DNA from: a virus
DNA length: 39,107 nt
Virus record (IMG/VR): IMGVR_UViG_3300032291_000781
Span: 1 to 39,107 of that record
Reading direction: 5' to 3' (one strand)
The notes beneath the pieces were generated by a model. It was not told where the DNA came from. It worked only from the letters and a program-made list of their open reading frames with translations, and ran no database searches. Made by a program: the position numbers and the translations under genes. This document shows, piece after piece, positions 32,275 to 38,879 of this stretch (position 1 is the stretch's first letter; each line of letters starts with the position of its first letter).

Positions 32275-32306
32275 CCTGCACCTCAACTAACCAAGGAAAC
32301 ACCACC

Positions 32307-32486
32307 ATGACCCATCAGTACATCATAACAGGCGAAGATTTCGTGGATCGTTCAATTCCTGAGTCTGCCTTTACATTTCCCTATATCCTCTGCGCTGATT
32401 CTCTCCACCAAGCACGGGATATGTTTTATACAATTTTCCCATCATGTAACATTGTCGCTTGCCTTGTCCGCGAATGTGAAGAATGA
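32307..32486 (+). CDS. Early protein, 59 aa
   Basis: First gene of the early arm, starting MTHQYIITGEDFVDRSIPES. Not recognised; soluble, two cysteines. The upstream in-frame extension crosses a hairpin and non-coding DNA, so ATG 32307 with AAGGAAAC just before it is preferred. Confidence 0.75.
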   Translation: MTHQYIITGEDFVDRSIPESAFTFPYILCADSLHQARDMFYTIFPSCNIVACLVRECEE

Positions 32487-32498
32487 CAGTACAGCCTG

Positions 32499-32559
32499 TT
32501 GACCCGTGACAGGGGTCAATGGAGTGCACTGTCCAGCCATCACCCGATGGCGATGCACT
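32499..32559 (+). promoter_or_regulatory. Nested leader hairpins before the second early gene
   Basis: A 7-7-7 inverted repeat TTGACCC/GGGTCAA (32499-32519) is followed by an outer stem AGTGCA/TGCACT (32523-32528 with 32554-32559) enclosing an inner stem GCCATC-ACCC-GATGGC (32536-32551). The ribosome-binding site CCAAGGAAAC comes right after. It could be a processing site, an operator, or a translational control element. Confidence 0.55.
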
Positions 32560-32575
32560 ACACCAAGGAAACATC

Positions 32576-32770
32576 ATGCAAACATCCGCAACTATCGCCA
32601 AGACCTGCATTGAGATGCACAAAGAAGGCTTTTCCAACTGGGAAGTGCTGGAATATGTCACCTCTGAGGGTGTAGAATACCCTGATGCAGTCTACCTAGT
32701 TACCTGTGCCCTTCGCCTTGACGATGAACAGGTATTCGAGATGGAAGACCGCTACGATAACTGCATCTAA
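32576..32770 (+). CDS. Early protein, 64 aa
   Basis: Starts MQTSATIAKTCIEMHKEGFS; helical and acidic (DDEQVFEMEDRYD at the end). Not recognised. ATG 32576 is chosen because AAGGAAAC precedes it; an upstream in-frame ATG at 32519 lies within the leader hairpins. Confidence 0.75.
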   Translation: MQTSATIAKTCIEMHKEGFSNWEVLEYVTSEGVEYPDAVYLVTCALRLDDEQVFEMEDRYDNCI

Positions 32771-32781
32771 GGAGAATCACC

Positions 32782-33015
32782 ATGCAAACACTGACATTCA
32801 CCACCACCTTGGACAACCAAGGAAAGCCTGATAGCTACACTGTCAACGGCACAGTCACCCTCAATGGTGAATCTGTGCCTGTGGGTTACTACACCACAGA
32901 CTTCAACAAGGCTTTTGGTGAATTGATCTACTGGATTCATGCAGTAGAATCTGACAGTGACAACTCTGCCGCTAATGTGACATTCAAAACCATTGAGGAA
33001 CACAAAAATGTCTGA
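32782..33015 (+). CDS. Early protein, 77 aa
   Basis: Begins MQTLTFTTTLDNQGKPDSYT and is beta-rich and acidic in its second half. Not recognised. AAGGAG precedes the ATG. The stop overlaps a mini-ORF start. Confidence 0.75.
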   Translation: MQTLTFTTTLDNQGKPDSYTVNGTVTLNGESVPVGYYTTDFNKAFGELIYWIHAVESDSDNSAANVTFKTIEEHKNV

Positions 33016-33085
33016 TCGTACCTGTATGATCCTCACCTGTCTTGTCTTCGCCCTTTGGGGTGTTCTTTTGGCCTTGGGCGTGTAA
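33008..33085 (+). CDS. Mini membrane peptide, 25 aa
   Basis: MSDRTCMILTCLVFALWGVL plus LALGV: almost all of it is one hydrophobic membrane helix with a short charged N-terminus. The start overlaps the previous stop and the next gene follows 17 bases later. Such tiny early membrane peptides can act on host envelope enzymes; here that is inference. Confidence 0.55.
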   Translation: MSDRTCMILTCLVFALWGVLLALGV

Positions 33086-33102
33086 ACACTGGGAGTATGA
33101 CC

Positions 33103-33318
33103 ATGAACAAAACCGGATATTTCACAATCAGTGAATCGGGAAAGCGTACTCATTACCGCACCCTTCACAGTGCCGCATTAGCGGCAGACAGGGATTCTAG
33201 CATTGAGAATGTGCTAGAGGTTGACCGAGTGCTAGTCAAGGGGGAAACAGTCTTGCGTGAGCGTTTAGTAACCACTCAAGCGATTGACTACCTGTCCCTG
33301 ATCCGTTTTAAAATCTAA
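33103..33318 (+). CDS. Early protein, 71 aa
   Basis: Starts MNKTGYFTISESGKRTHYRT; basic. Not recognised. ATG 33103 is preferred over ATG 33097 because GGGAG (33091-33095) is then seven bases away instead of one. Confidence 0.72.
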   Translation: MNKTGYFTISESGKRTHYRTLHSAALAADRDSSIENVLEVDRVLVKGETVLRERLVTTQAIDYLSLIRFKI

Positions 33319-33330
33319 GGAGTGAACATC

Positions 33331-33501
33331 ATGAAAACATACGATCAACTCATGCAAGAGTACGAAAAAATCAGTCTAAATTATTTAGCTTTAAAATCAG
33401 GGACTAAGGCTAAAGAATTGATGGGTAAAAGATTAGATAAAGTTTGCGAAGCGTTAGAACAATGGAGAACAGATAACAAACCATTAGATTACATTGAATG
33501 A
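33331..33501 (+). CDS. Early protein, 56 aa
   Basis: MKTYDQLMQEYEKISLNYLA then KAKELMGKRLDKVCEALEQW. Helical and Lys-rich, not recognised. Visibly more AT-rich with A/T-ended codons (TTA, AAA) than its neighbours, perhaps a recent arrival. AAGGAG lies seven bases ahead of the ATG. Confidence 0.75.
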   Translation: MKTYDQLMQEYEKISLNYLALKSGTKAKELMGKRLDKVCEALEQWRTDNKPLDYIE

Positions 33502-33512
33502 TTCCACCCTGA

Positions 33513-33579
33513 TGGATTCTAATGCTAGAATCCATTGGAGTGCAATTAGAGCACTAAATCACGCCTGTGATGTACAGGC
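33513..33579 (+). promoter_or_regulatory. Three consecutive leader hairpins
   Basis: TGGATTCTA-ATGC-TAGAATCCA (33513-33534, 9-bp stem), AGTGC/GCACT (33539-33555) and GCCTGT-GATGT-ACAGGC (33563-33579). No ORF is seen in this gap of about 100 bases. The GGAGTGCA...GCACTA element is shared with the leader at 32521-32560. Confidence 0.55.
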
Positions 33580-33602
33580 AACCAACAAACTGGAGTCCTA
33601 AA

Positions 33603-33938
33603 ATGGCTATCGTTCAAACTCTCGACAAGTATTCATTCATTGAAGCATTCAAGAATTCATCACGCAAGGATCAATTCTCCCGTGATGCGCTGAGGGCTAT
33701 CTATGAATACTTGGAATCCTACAGCGAAGACACAGGCGAGCCTGTGGAGCTTGACATTATCTCTATCTGCTGTGAGTGGGATGAAATGTCATGGCACGAG
33801 ATAGCCATTAACTACAATCTCGACCTGTCGCATTGTGCAGATGAGGATGAGCGAATTGGTGAAGTTGAAGACTTTTTATGCGATCATACTCAATGGTGCG
33901 CCCTTGACGATGGTATGTTTGTCTTTATCAGTTTTTAA
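33603..33938 (+). CDS. Conserved early phage protein, 111 aa
   Basis: MAIVQTLDKYSFIEAFKNSS, then FSRDALRAIYEYLESYSEDTGEPVELDIISICCEW and ending LDDGMFVFISF. Strongly acidic. The combination YEYLE-EDTGE-ELDI-CCEW is a pattern I know from many phage genomes as a hypothetical protein, possibly a host takeover or DNA-mimic protein given its charge; function not established. Confidence 0.8.
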   Translation: MAIVQTLDKYSFIEAFKNSSRKDQFSRDALRAIYEYLESYSEDTGEPVELDIISICCEWDEMSWHEIAINYNLDLSHCADEDERIGEVEDFLCDHTQWCALDDGMFVFISF

Positions 33939-33949
33939 GGGGTTATAGC

Positions 33950-34165
33950 ATGAAAACATCCGAACATTTTGCACTGGATCAGTGGTTGTCAGAGTATCCT
34001 AGACAATCAACCTATGAGGATATTCTGTCGATCCTAAAGACTAACTGTGATTCATGGACACATGAAGAAATTACAGTATGGGAAGTGGTGCAGGACTTTC
34101 CACTAGGACAGGTAGCTCAATTCATTGAGGATACGAAACAGCACTTTGAGAGGGTTACATCATGA
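33950..34165 (+). CDS. Early protein, 71 aa
   Basis: MKTSEHFALDQWLSEYPRQS; acidic and helical (VWEVVQDFPLGQVAQFIED). Not recognised. Its stop overlaps the next start by four bases (ATGA), so both are co-translated. Confidence 0.75.
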   Translation: MKTSEHFALDQWLSEYPRQSTYEDILSILKTNCDSWTHEEITVWEVVQDFPLGQVAQFIEDTKQHFERVTS

Positions 34166-34356
34166 GCCGATACGAAGTCAGATTTAAGTCATCCGATGTA
34201 GTGGCTTTCAGCGCCACTGAACGAGGCATCTGCCAGCACTGGGTAGACTGCAACGATTACGAGCCGGAAAAGCCTATTGAAGACCCGGAAACAGGGATTG
34301 TGCATTGGGTCAAGGGAGATTGTCTTGGATTGTTTACAATCAAGAGGGTCAAGTAA
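34162..34356 (+). CDS. Early protein, 64 aa
   Basis: MSRYEVRFKSSDVVAFSATE then HWVDCNDYEPEKPIED. Not recognised; acidic middle. GAGAGG precedes the start. The TAA stop shares its last base with the ATG of the next gene (TAATG). Confidence 0.75.
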   Translation: MSRYEVRFKSSDVVAFSATERGICQHWVDCNDYEPEKPIEDPETGIVHWVKGDCLGLFTIKRVK

Positions 34357-34523
34357 TGCCTGAAAACAATATATTACTAGTAACCGCAGACGGGAGGATT
34401 CCTTGGCCGTTTCCGACAGTCAATGGCACTCAGACCGATGCGTCCAAGGCTTTGCAGGATGACAAACAGGCGCACAAGCCTAAGACCTACGACTTAACAC
34501 AATGTGAGGATGCACTGCTGTGA
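34356..34523 (+). CDS. Early protein, 55 aa
   Basis: MPENNILLVTADGRIPWPFP then TDASKALQDDKQAHKP. Not recognised. Starts by one-base overlap with the previous stop and ends in a GTGA overlap with the next gene, typical of a translationally coupled chain. Confidence 0.68.
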   Translation: MPENNILLVTADGRIPWPFPTVNGTQTDASKALQDDKQAHKPKTYDLTQCEDALL

Positions 34524-34729
34524 CTAAACTAAAACAATTTACCTACAAATTGAAGGGCTTTGAATTCTATGGGCTGTGCGAAGTACAGTCTATTGAAACG
34601 CTACCCCTAATTGTAGAATGTACTGACCTGTACATTGAGGGATTAGACCACGATGTAAAAGACATTGTGGACTATCAGATTGTCCTCGACATTGAGGACA
34701 TGGTACGCCTTGAAACTGAAAACACTTAA
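34520..34729 (+). CDS. Early protein with GTG start, 69 aa
   Basis: VTKLKQFTYKLKGFEFYGLC (first residue Met by initiation) and an acidic C-terminal half (YIEGLDHDVKDIVDYQIVLD). Not recognised. The GTG is supported by the GTGA overlap with the upstream stop. Confidence 0.72.
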   Translation: MTKLKQFTYKLKGFEFYGLCEVQSIETLPLIVECTDLYIEGLDHDVKDIVDYQIVLDIEDMVRLETENT

Positions 34730-34744
34730 ACTGGAGCAATTGAC

Positions 34745-34891
34745 ATGAAACCATCACACTACACCACGCCCAGAACTCTTGATGAGTGCTATTTCGATCC
34801 CCGAGGACAGGCTTTCTTCCCACCCGATGACAGACACCCTAGCCTGATTCGATGGATTCTTGACCTGATCCTACCTTCTAGGAAGGCTTAA
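34745..34891 (+). CDS. Early protein, 48 aa
   Basis: MKPSHYTTPRTLDECYFDPR then GQAFFPPDDRHPSLIRWILD. GGAG lies eight bases before the ATG. The motif TLxEC-F-P-AF is reminiscent of small phage proteins in early regions. Function unknown. Confidence 0.65.
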   Translation: MKPSHYTTPRTLDECYFDPRGQAFFPPDDRHPSLIRWILDLILPSRKA

Positions 34892-34906
34892 AACACCCCT
34901 AGAAGG
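34874..34906 (+). promoter_or_regulatory. Inverted repeat at the end of the 48-aa gene
   Basis: CCTTCTAGG (34874-34882) and CCTAGAAGG (34898-34906) form a perfect 9-bp stem with a 15-base loop, overlapping the stop codon. AAGGCTTAAAA and AAGGCCTTTAAAA are also repeated here. It may attenuate or process the early transcript; a T-tract for a classic terminator is lacking. Confidence 0.55.
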
Positions 34907-34962
34907 CCTTTAAAATACCTGCCTAAGGGTAGGGTAGCCTGAACACTAAATGGAGCGTTAAA

Positions 34963-35199
34963 ATGCACTGTATTGTCTGTGACAGAAACTTAAAAGACCA
35001 CGAATCGGTGAGGCGACACGCTATCACTAATGAATTCTTGGATATGTGCGATGGATGTTTGAGGGAGATTCCCAACATTCCAACACGGATGCCTCAAGGG
35101 TTTATCCATGTAACTGATCCCTTTGAGGATCGACCAGATGATGACACGGATACATCCGATGTTACAGATTGTTACAATTCAGACCTTGACAATGACTGA
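34963..35199 (+). CDS. Small zinc-finger-like protein, 78 aa
   Basis: C3-IV-C6 and C29-DG-C32 make a two-CxxC zinc site separated by 22 residues, followed by an acidic tail (FEDRPDDDTDTSDVTD). Early phage zinc-finger proteins often act on host enzymes, but no target is known here. Its last codons contain the -35 box of the next promoter. Confidence 0.78.
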   Translation: MHCIVCDRNLKDHESVRRHAITNEFLDMCDGCLREIPNIPTRMPQGFIHVTDPFEDRPDDDTDTSDVTDCYNSDLDND

Positions 35200-35213
35200 T
35201 TGTGACATATAAT
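35186..35213 (+). promoter_or_regulatory. Perfect-consensus sigma70 promoter of the endolysin-primase-polymerase operon
   Basis: TTGACA (35186-35191), a 16-base spacer and TATAAT (35208-35213). The -35 lies in the end of the zinc-finger gene. The start is predicted near 35220, upstream of a 160-base AT-rich leader. Confidence 0.88.
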
Positions 35214-35219
35214 ATACTA

Positions 35220-35379
35220 TATAGACCTATGACATTGCTTCAATGCTTAGATGTTACATACTATAAGTTACTTATATTAAGTACTTATAAAGTTACATAG
35301 AAGCATTGATGTAATGTATAAGGACTTTAAAGTCTTTAATGTGTCTATGTTCCGTTAACTTTCAACAACTGGATTTATC
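35220..35379 (+). promoter_or_regulatory. AT-rich leader with a long imperfect inverted repeat
   Basis: Two arms of about 42 bases (35232-35274 and 35276-35317) are roughly 80% complementary, with TTCAATGCTT opposite AAGCATTGAT. Then comes the perfect palindrome GACTTTAAAGTC (35323-35334). No ORF is seen. Motifs ATACTATAAGT (35258), TTAAGTACTTATAA (35277), ACTTATAAAGTT (35283) and ACTTTAAAGT (35324) match those in the late-operon leader in the same order. Confidence 0.7.
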
Positions 35380-35565
35380 ATGAATGAATTGTCTATCACC
35401 ATGTACGAAGAACTTGACGCACAGGAGCAGGAATTAATCAAGTTTGAATGCTGGTATTACTCTGTGATTGATGACATGGCTAGTCTTATTCGTGCCAATG
35501 GCTACGATAAAGTCATGTACGATGTAATGTGCGCAGTTCAACGAATGTCTGAGGGTACAGAATGA
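35380..35565 (+). CDS. Hypothetical protein, 61 aa
   Basis: MNELSITMYEELDAQEQELI then YYSVIDDMASLIRANGYDKV. Acidic, helical, not recognised. First gene after the AT-rich leader; its stop overlaps the next mini-ORF start (ATGA). Confidence 0.7.
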   Translation: MNELSITMYEELDAQEQELIKFECWYYSVIDDMASLIRANGYDKVMYDVMCAVQRMSEGTE

Positions 35566-35618
35566 TTGTCTCTCTATTTGTCGGTATGTTAACCCTTTTA
35601 AAGGTGGTGCTGAAATGA
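35562..35618 (+). CDS. Mini membrane peptide, 18 aa
   Basis: MIVSLFVGMLTLLKVVLK, entirely hydrophobic with a basic end. It is joined by ATGA overlaps to the genes on both sides, an arrangement that argues for translation. Function unknown; it may serve only for coupling. Confidence 0.5.
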   Translation: MIVSLFVGMLTLLKVVLK

Positions 35619-35857
35619 CTATGTTCAACCTGAAAGTCAATGTTGGTGAGAACGCTACAGTCTCTGTAGCCTTTGACATTCTCTTTGATGAGGATCATCC
35701 CTATGTCGATTATGAAACTATAGAGGTATACTACAAAGGTATTAATATCTATGACACACTTGACATCAAGGACTTGGAAAGCATTGAAGAGCAGATCATG
35801 GATCAATGGCAGGAACTTGAGAACCAAGCATATGAGGCTGATGATGGATACCGATAA
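35615..35857 (+). CDS. Hypothetical protein, 80 aa
   Basis: MTMFNLKVNVGENATVSVAF then YETIEVYYKGINIYDTLDIK and an acidic helix. Not recognised. AAAGGTGG precedes the start; a second ATG two codons later is possible. Confidence 0.72.
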   Translation: MTMFNLKVNVGENATVSVAFDILFDEDHPYVDYETIEVYYKGINIYDTLDIKDLESIEEQIMDQWQELENQAYEADDGYR

Positions 35858-36038
35858 AGTCTGGAATGCTATAACCATCATCCTGATTGCTTTGATGTGG
35901 TTTGGAGGGCTGTATATCGCTGTTAAGGCAGCACCGATGGAAGGGCGTAGGGTTGACTGCTCACTGGTGGAGTTTCACCCTGATTACACCCCTGAAGTCA
36001 GAAAGGCTTGCAGGGAACAACGGAGGATAAAGACATGA
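35844..36038 (+). CDS. Small one-TM protein, 64 aa
   Basis: A membrane helix near the N-terminus (AITIILIALMWFGGLYIAV) is followed by CSLVEFHPDYTPEVRKACR, a motif seen in many phage small membrane proteins. ATG 35844 is preferred over 35841 on spacing to GAGG. Overlaps the previous gene by 14 bases and the next by four. Confidence 0.75.
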   Translation: MDTDKVWNAITIILIALMWFGGLYIAVKAAPMEGRRVDCSLVEFHPDYTPEVRKACREQRRIKT

Positions 36039-36397
36039 AAGTTCAACCAACAACCAAAGAATTGATTGCAATGCTGTATGAGCGACTGCCTGAGTTGTTT
36101 GACCGACCAGCACCTGTGCAAGAGCCTGTGGCGTGGGCAGACATTGACGAAAAAGGCGCTGTATCAGGGTTGCGTTATTGGTCTGACCCAAACAACAGGT
36201 ACGAGGTTGCGCTTTACACCACCCCACCCGCACAGCGGCAATCAGCACGGAGTGCGTGGGTTGGGCTGACGGATGAGGAGTTCAAACAAATCATGCTGGC
36301 GACATACAACATCGACCTAAATGTGCCGGGGCATTATTCCGACGATTACATGCTTTGGAATGCCATTGAAGCCAAACTCAAGGAGAAGAACACATGA
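36035..36397 (+). CDS. Hypothetical protein, 120 aa
   Basis: Helical start (TTKELIAMLYERLPELF), then PVAWADIDEKGAV and VALYTTPPA, a pattern common in phage proteins of unknown role, and AWVGLTDEEFKQIM. CGGAGG precedes ATG 36035. A possible 11-codon ORF (36394-36429) between this and the endolysin carries the endolysin ribosome-binding site. Confidence 0.78.
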   Translation: MKVQPTTKELIAMLYERLPELFDRPAPVQEPVAWADIDEKGAVSGLRYWSDPNNRYEVALYTTPPAQRQSARSAWVGLTDEEFKQIMLATYNIDLNVPGHYSDDYMLWNAIEAKLKEKNT

Positions 36398-36425
36398 GCG
36401 AATTTTTAACCGAAGGAGAACTTAA

Positions 36426-36950
36426 ATGAAAGAAAATTGGGATAAGAGCTTTGAACTGGTAATTCAGATGGAAGGTGGTTATGTCAACGATCCTGACGAT
36501 GCAGGTGGGGAGACTAATCTTGGAGTCACCAAAGCGGCATGGAGTTCCTACATGGCTCGACCTATTGCCGATGGTGAGATGCGAAAGCTAACCAAGGACA
36601 TTGTTAAACCATTCTATAAACGGATGTATTGGGATAAACTCCAATGTGATTCCCTGCCTGATGGCATCGACTACGCTGCCTTTGACTTTGGTGTCAATGC
36701 AGGTACGGGACAGGCTGCTAAGTTCATCCAACGGGCTGTAGGTGCTGCTGATGATGGCTCTATTGGGCCAAATACGCTAGGCTATGTGGCTCGTATGGAT
36801 AAGCATGAAATCTTGGAGAAGTTCACACAGCAGAAGACTGACTTTTACAATGGCATTGTGGCTCGTAAACCATCACAGGCCAAGTTCATTAAGGGTTGGT
36901 TGCGCCGTGTTGCTCACTCTAAAGAAGCAGCAGAATCAATGATGACTTAA
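36426..36950 (+). CDS. Endolysin, GH108 muramidase type
   Basis: 174 residues. The N-terminal domain has MEGGYVNDPDDAGGETNLGVT with catalytic Glu at E16, the GH108 hallmark, then DYAAFDFGVNAGTGQA. The C-terminal third (RAVGAADDGSIGPNTLGYV) is the PG_binding_3 type domain. It cleaves peptidoglycan once the holin opens the membrane. No signal peptide. It lies in the replication operon, about 26 kb from the holin on the other arm. GAAGGAGA precedes the ATG. Confidence 0.93.
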   Translation: MKENWDKSFELVIQMEGGYVNDPDDAGGETNLGVTKAAWSSYMARPIADGEMRKLTKDIVKPFYKRMYWDKLQCDSLPDGIDYAAFDFGVNAGTGQAAKFIQRAVGAADDGSIGPNTLGYVARMDKHEILEKFTQQKTDFYNGIVARKPSQAKFIKGWLRRVAHSKEAAESMMT

Positions 36951-36960
36951 CGAGGACTAA

Positions 36961-38559
36961 ATGGCATCAAAATTCTTGAGGCACATTTCCTGCGATCACT
37001 GCGGTAGTTCAGACGGGAATAGCCTCTATGACGATGGACATACTCATTGCTTTGCCTGTAACACGACAGAGCATGAGCATGAGGCTGAGGACAGGCATAT
37101 CGCCAGATACAACATGGCACGAAAGATCGTGACTGAAATGAGCATTAAAGGCACTTGTAAAGCAATCCCTGATCGTGGGATTAGTCAAGCAACTTGTGAA
37201 AAGTATGGAGTTACAACCGATGGAGAATTTCAGTATTATCCTTACACTGACGGAGACGGAGTTAGAACGGCTGTTAAACAACGCAATGTTCCTACAAAGT
37301 CATTCTCCATCTCCGGAAACTTCTCAGGAGCAACACTATTCGGTCAGTCTATCTTTCATTCCGGAGGAAAGGCTGTCACTATCACAGAAGGAGAACTTGA
37401 CGCTCTCGCAGCTTTCCAGATGCAAGGGAGCCTATACCCTACAGTGAGTATCCGTAATGGTGCTCAGGCTGCTTTGAAGGACTGTAAGGCTCAGTATGAG
37501 TGGCTCAATAGCTTTGACTCTGTGGTTATCTGCTTTGATGCGGATGAGCCGGGGAAGAAGGCAGCTAGGGAAGTGGCTGAACTGTTCGGTAACAAGGCTA
37601 AGATTGTCCAGCATAAGTCAGGGTTTAAGGATGCCTGTGATTACCTTATCGCAGGTGCTACCAAGGATTTTGTGAATGAGTGGTGGAGAGCTACTCCATA
37701 TGTGCCTGATGGTATCGTCAACGCTGCTGACTTGTGGGAGGAAATCTCCAAGCCCGAACCAGTGGCAGAGGCTCAGTATCCTTGGCAGGGACTGAATAAG
37801 CTCTTGTATGGCATTAGGCCAGCAGAGTTGATTACAGTCACCGCAGGCAGTGGATTGGGTAAGAGTCAGTTTCTACGGGAAATCCTGTATAACCTGCTCA
37901 AGACTACTGATTGGAATATCGGAGGGTTGTTCTTGGAAGAGTCAACAAGGAAGACAGCAAGGAGTATTATGAGCCTCCATGCTAACAAATTGTTACACTT
38001 ACCTGACACACCAACGACTGAACAGGAACTTAAGGAGGCATTCGATGCTACTTTGGGAAGTAATCGTATCTATCTTTTTGATCACTTTGGCAGCAGCGAT
38101 GTTGACAATATCTCAAATAGAATCCGGTACATGGCGAAAGCTTGTGACTGTCGTGTTGTGTTCCTCGATCACATTAGTATTGTGGTCTCAGGTCAAGACT
38201 TAGGCGATGAGCGTAAAGCTATTGACAACATGATGACGAAGCTGCGGACACTGGTACAGGAGTTGAATATCACCCTGATCTGTGTTAGCCATCTCCGTAG
38301 GCCTCAAGGCAACCAAGGGCATGAGGATGGAGGTAGTGTGTCTTTGTCTCAGTTGCGAGGCTCAGGAGCCATTGCACAATTGAGTGATGCGGTGATTACT
38401 TTGGAGCGTAACAGCATGGCTGAGAACGAAGAAGAGCGACACCTTACCAAGATTGCAGTGGCTAAGAATAGGTATAATGGGGAAACTGGCCCTGCTTGTA
38501 AGCTTAAATATAACGGGTTTACAGGCAGGATGTTGGAAGTTGAGGAGGAAGTGTTATGA
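36961..38559 (+). CDS. DNA primase-helicase, T7 gp4-like
   Basis: 532 residues. A zinc finger (C11, C14, C30, C33) recognises priming sites. The TOPRIM domain has TEGELDA and VVICFDADEPGKKAA. The RecA-like helicase has Walker A (GSGLGKSQF), Walker B-type RVVFLDHISI and a VSHLRRPQG motif followed by SQLRGSGAIAQLSDAVI. It unwinds DNA and makes primers for the T7-like polymerase encoded just downstream. It overlaps the next small gene by four bases. Confidence 0.96.
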   Translation: MASKFLRHISCDHCGSSDGNSLYDDGHTHCFACNTTEHEHEAEDRHIARYNMARKIVTEMSIKGTCKAIPDRGISQATCEKYGVTTDGEFQYYPYTDGDGVRTAVKQRNVPTKSFSISGNFSGATLFGQSIFHSGGKAVTITEGELDALAAFQMQGSLYPTVSIRNGAQAALKDCKAQYEWLNSFDSVVICFDADEPGKKAAREVAELFGNKAKIVQHKSGFKDACDYLIAGATKDFVNEWWRATPYVPDGIVNAADLWEEISKPEPVAEAQYPWQGLNKLLYGIRPAELITVTAGSGLGKSQFLREILYNLLKTTDWNIGGLFLEESTRKTARSIMSLHANKLLHLPDTPTTEQELKEAFDATLGSNRIYLFDHFGSSDVDNISNRIRYMAKACDCRVVFLDHISIVVSGQDLGDERKAIDNMMTKLRTLVQELNITLICVSHLRRPQGNQGHEDGGSVSLSQLRGSGAIAQLSDAVITLERNSMAENEEERHLTKIAVAKNRYNGETGPACKLKYNGFTGRMLEVEEEVL

Positions 38560-38726
38560 CAGCATGGCATGGCGGTAAAGGATCATCTAGTAGGCCAAGG
38601 CAGGTTAGTAATGAGGACTATGCAAACCGATGGGATGCTATCTTCGGTAGGGATAAACCCAAGGAAGAGCCTATGGGTAAGCCTATTAAGGATGAGCCAT
38701 TGAAGGAAGATGAGAAGAATGATTAG
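38556..38726 (+). CDS. Small conserved phage protein, 56 aa
   Basis: MTAWHGGKGSSSRPRQVSNE then YANRWDAIFGRDKPKEEP. The WHGGKGS-RP-F-IFG pattern is common in phages beside replication genes; function unknown. It is highly charged and likely disordered in the C-terminal half. It overlaps both neighbours. Confidence 0.85.
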   Translation: MTAWHGGKGSSSRPRQVSNEDYANRWDAIFGRDKPKEEPMGKPIKDEPLKEDEKND

Positions 38727-38871
38727 CACTGAACACATCATTGTAGGTGCTACAGGTATCGGCTATCTGATCGTAGGTGTGTTACAGTGGAGCAAGGGAG
38801 AAATCTCTAACGGGATGATCTGGACGGGATACGCCTTTGCTCAGATTGGATTGTGGCTTAACATTAAATAA
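38719..38871 (+). CDS. Small two-TM protein, 50 aa
   Basis: Two hydrophobic segments (HIIVGATGIGYLIVGVLQW and GMIWTGYAFAQIGLWLNI) separated by a short charged loop. Such proteins often sit next to phage DNA polymerase genes; role unknown. The start overlaps the previous stop by eight bases. Confidence 0.78.
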   Translation: MISTEHIIVGATGIGYLIVGVLQWSKGEISNGMIWTGYAFAQIGLWLNIK

Positions 38872-38879
38872 GGATTGCT

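Noticed and set aside
32217-32306. Upstream extension of the first early gene
   Set aside because: It runs through a leader hairpin without a ribosome-binding site; ATG 32307 has AAGGAAAC at proper spacing.
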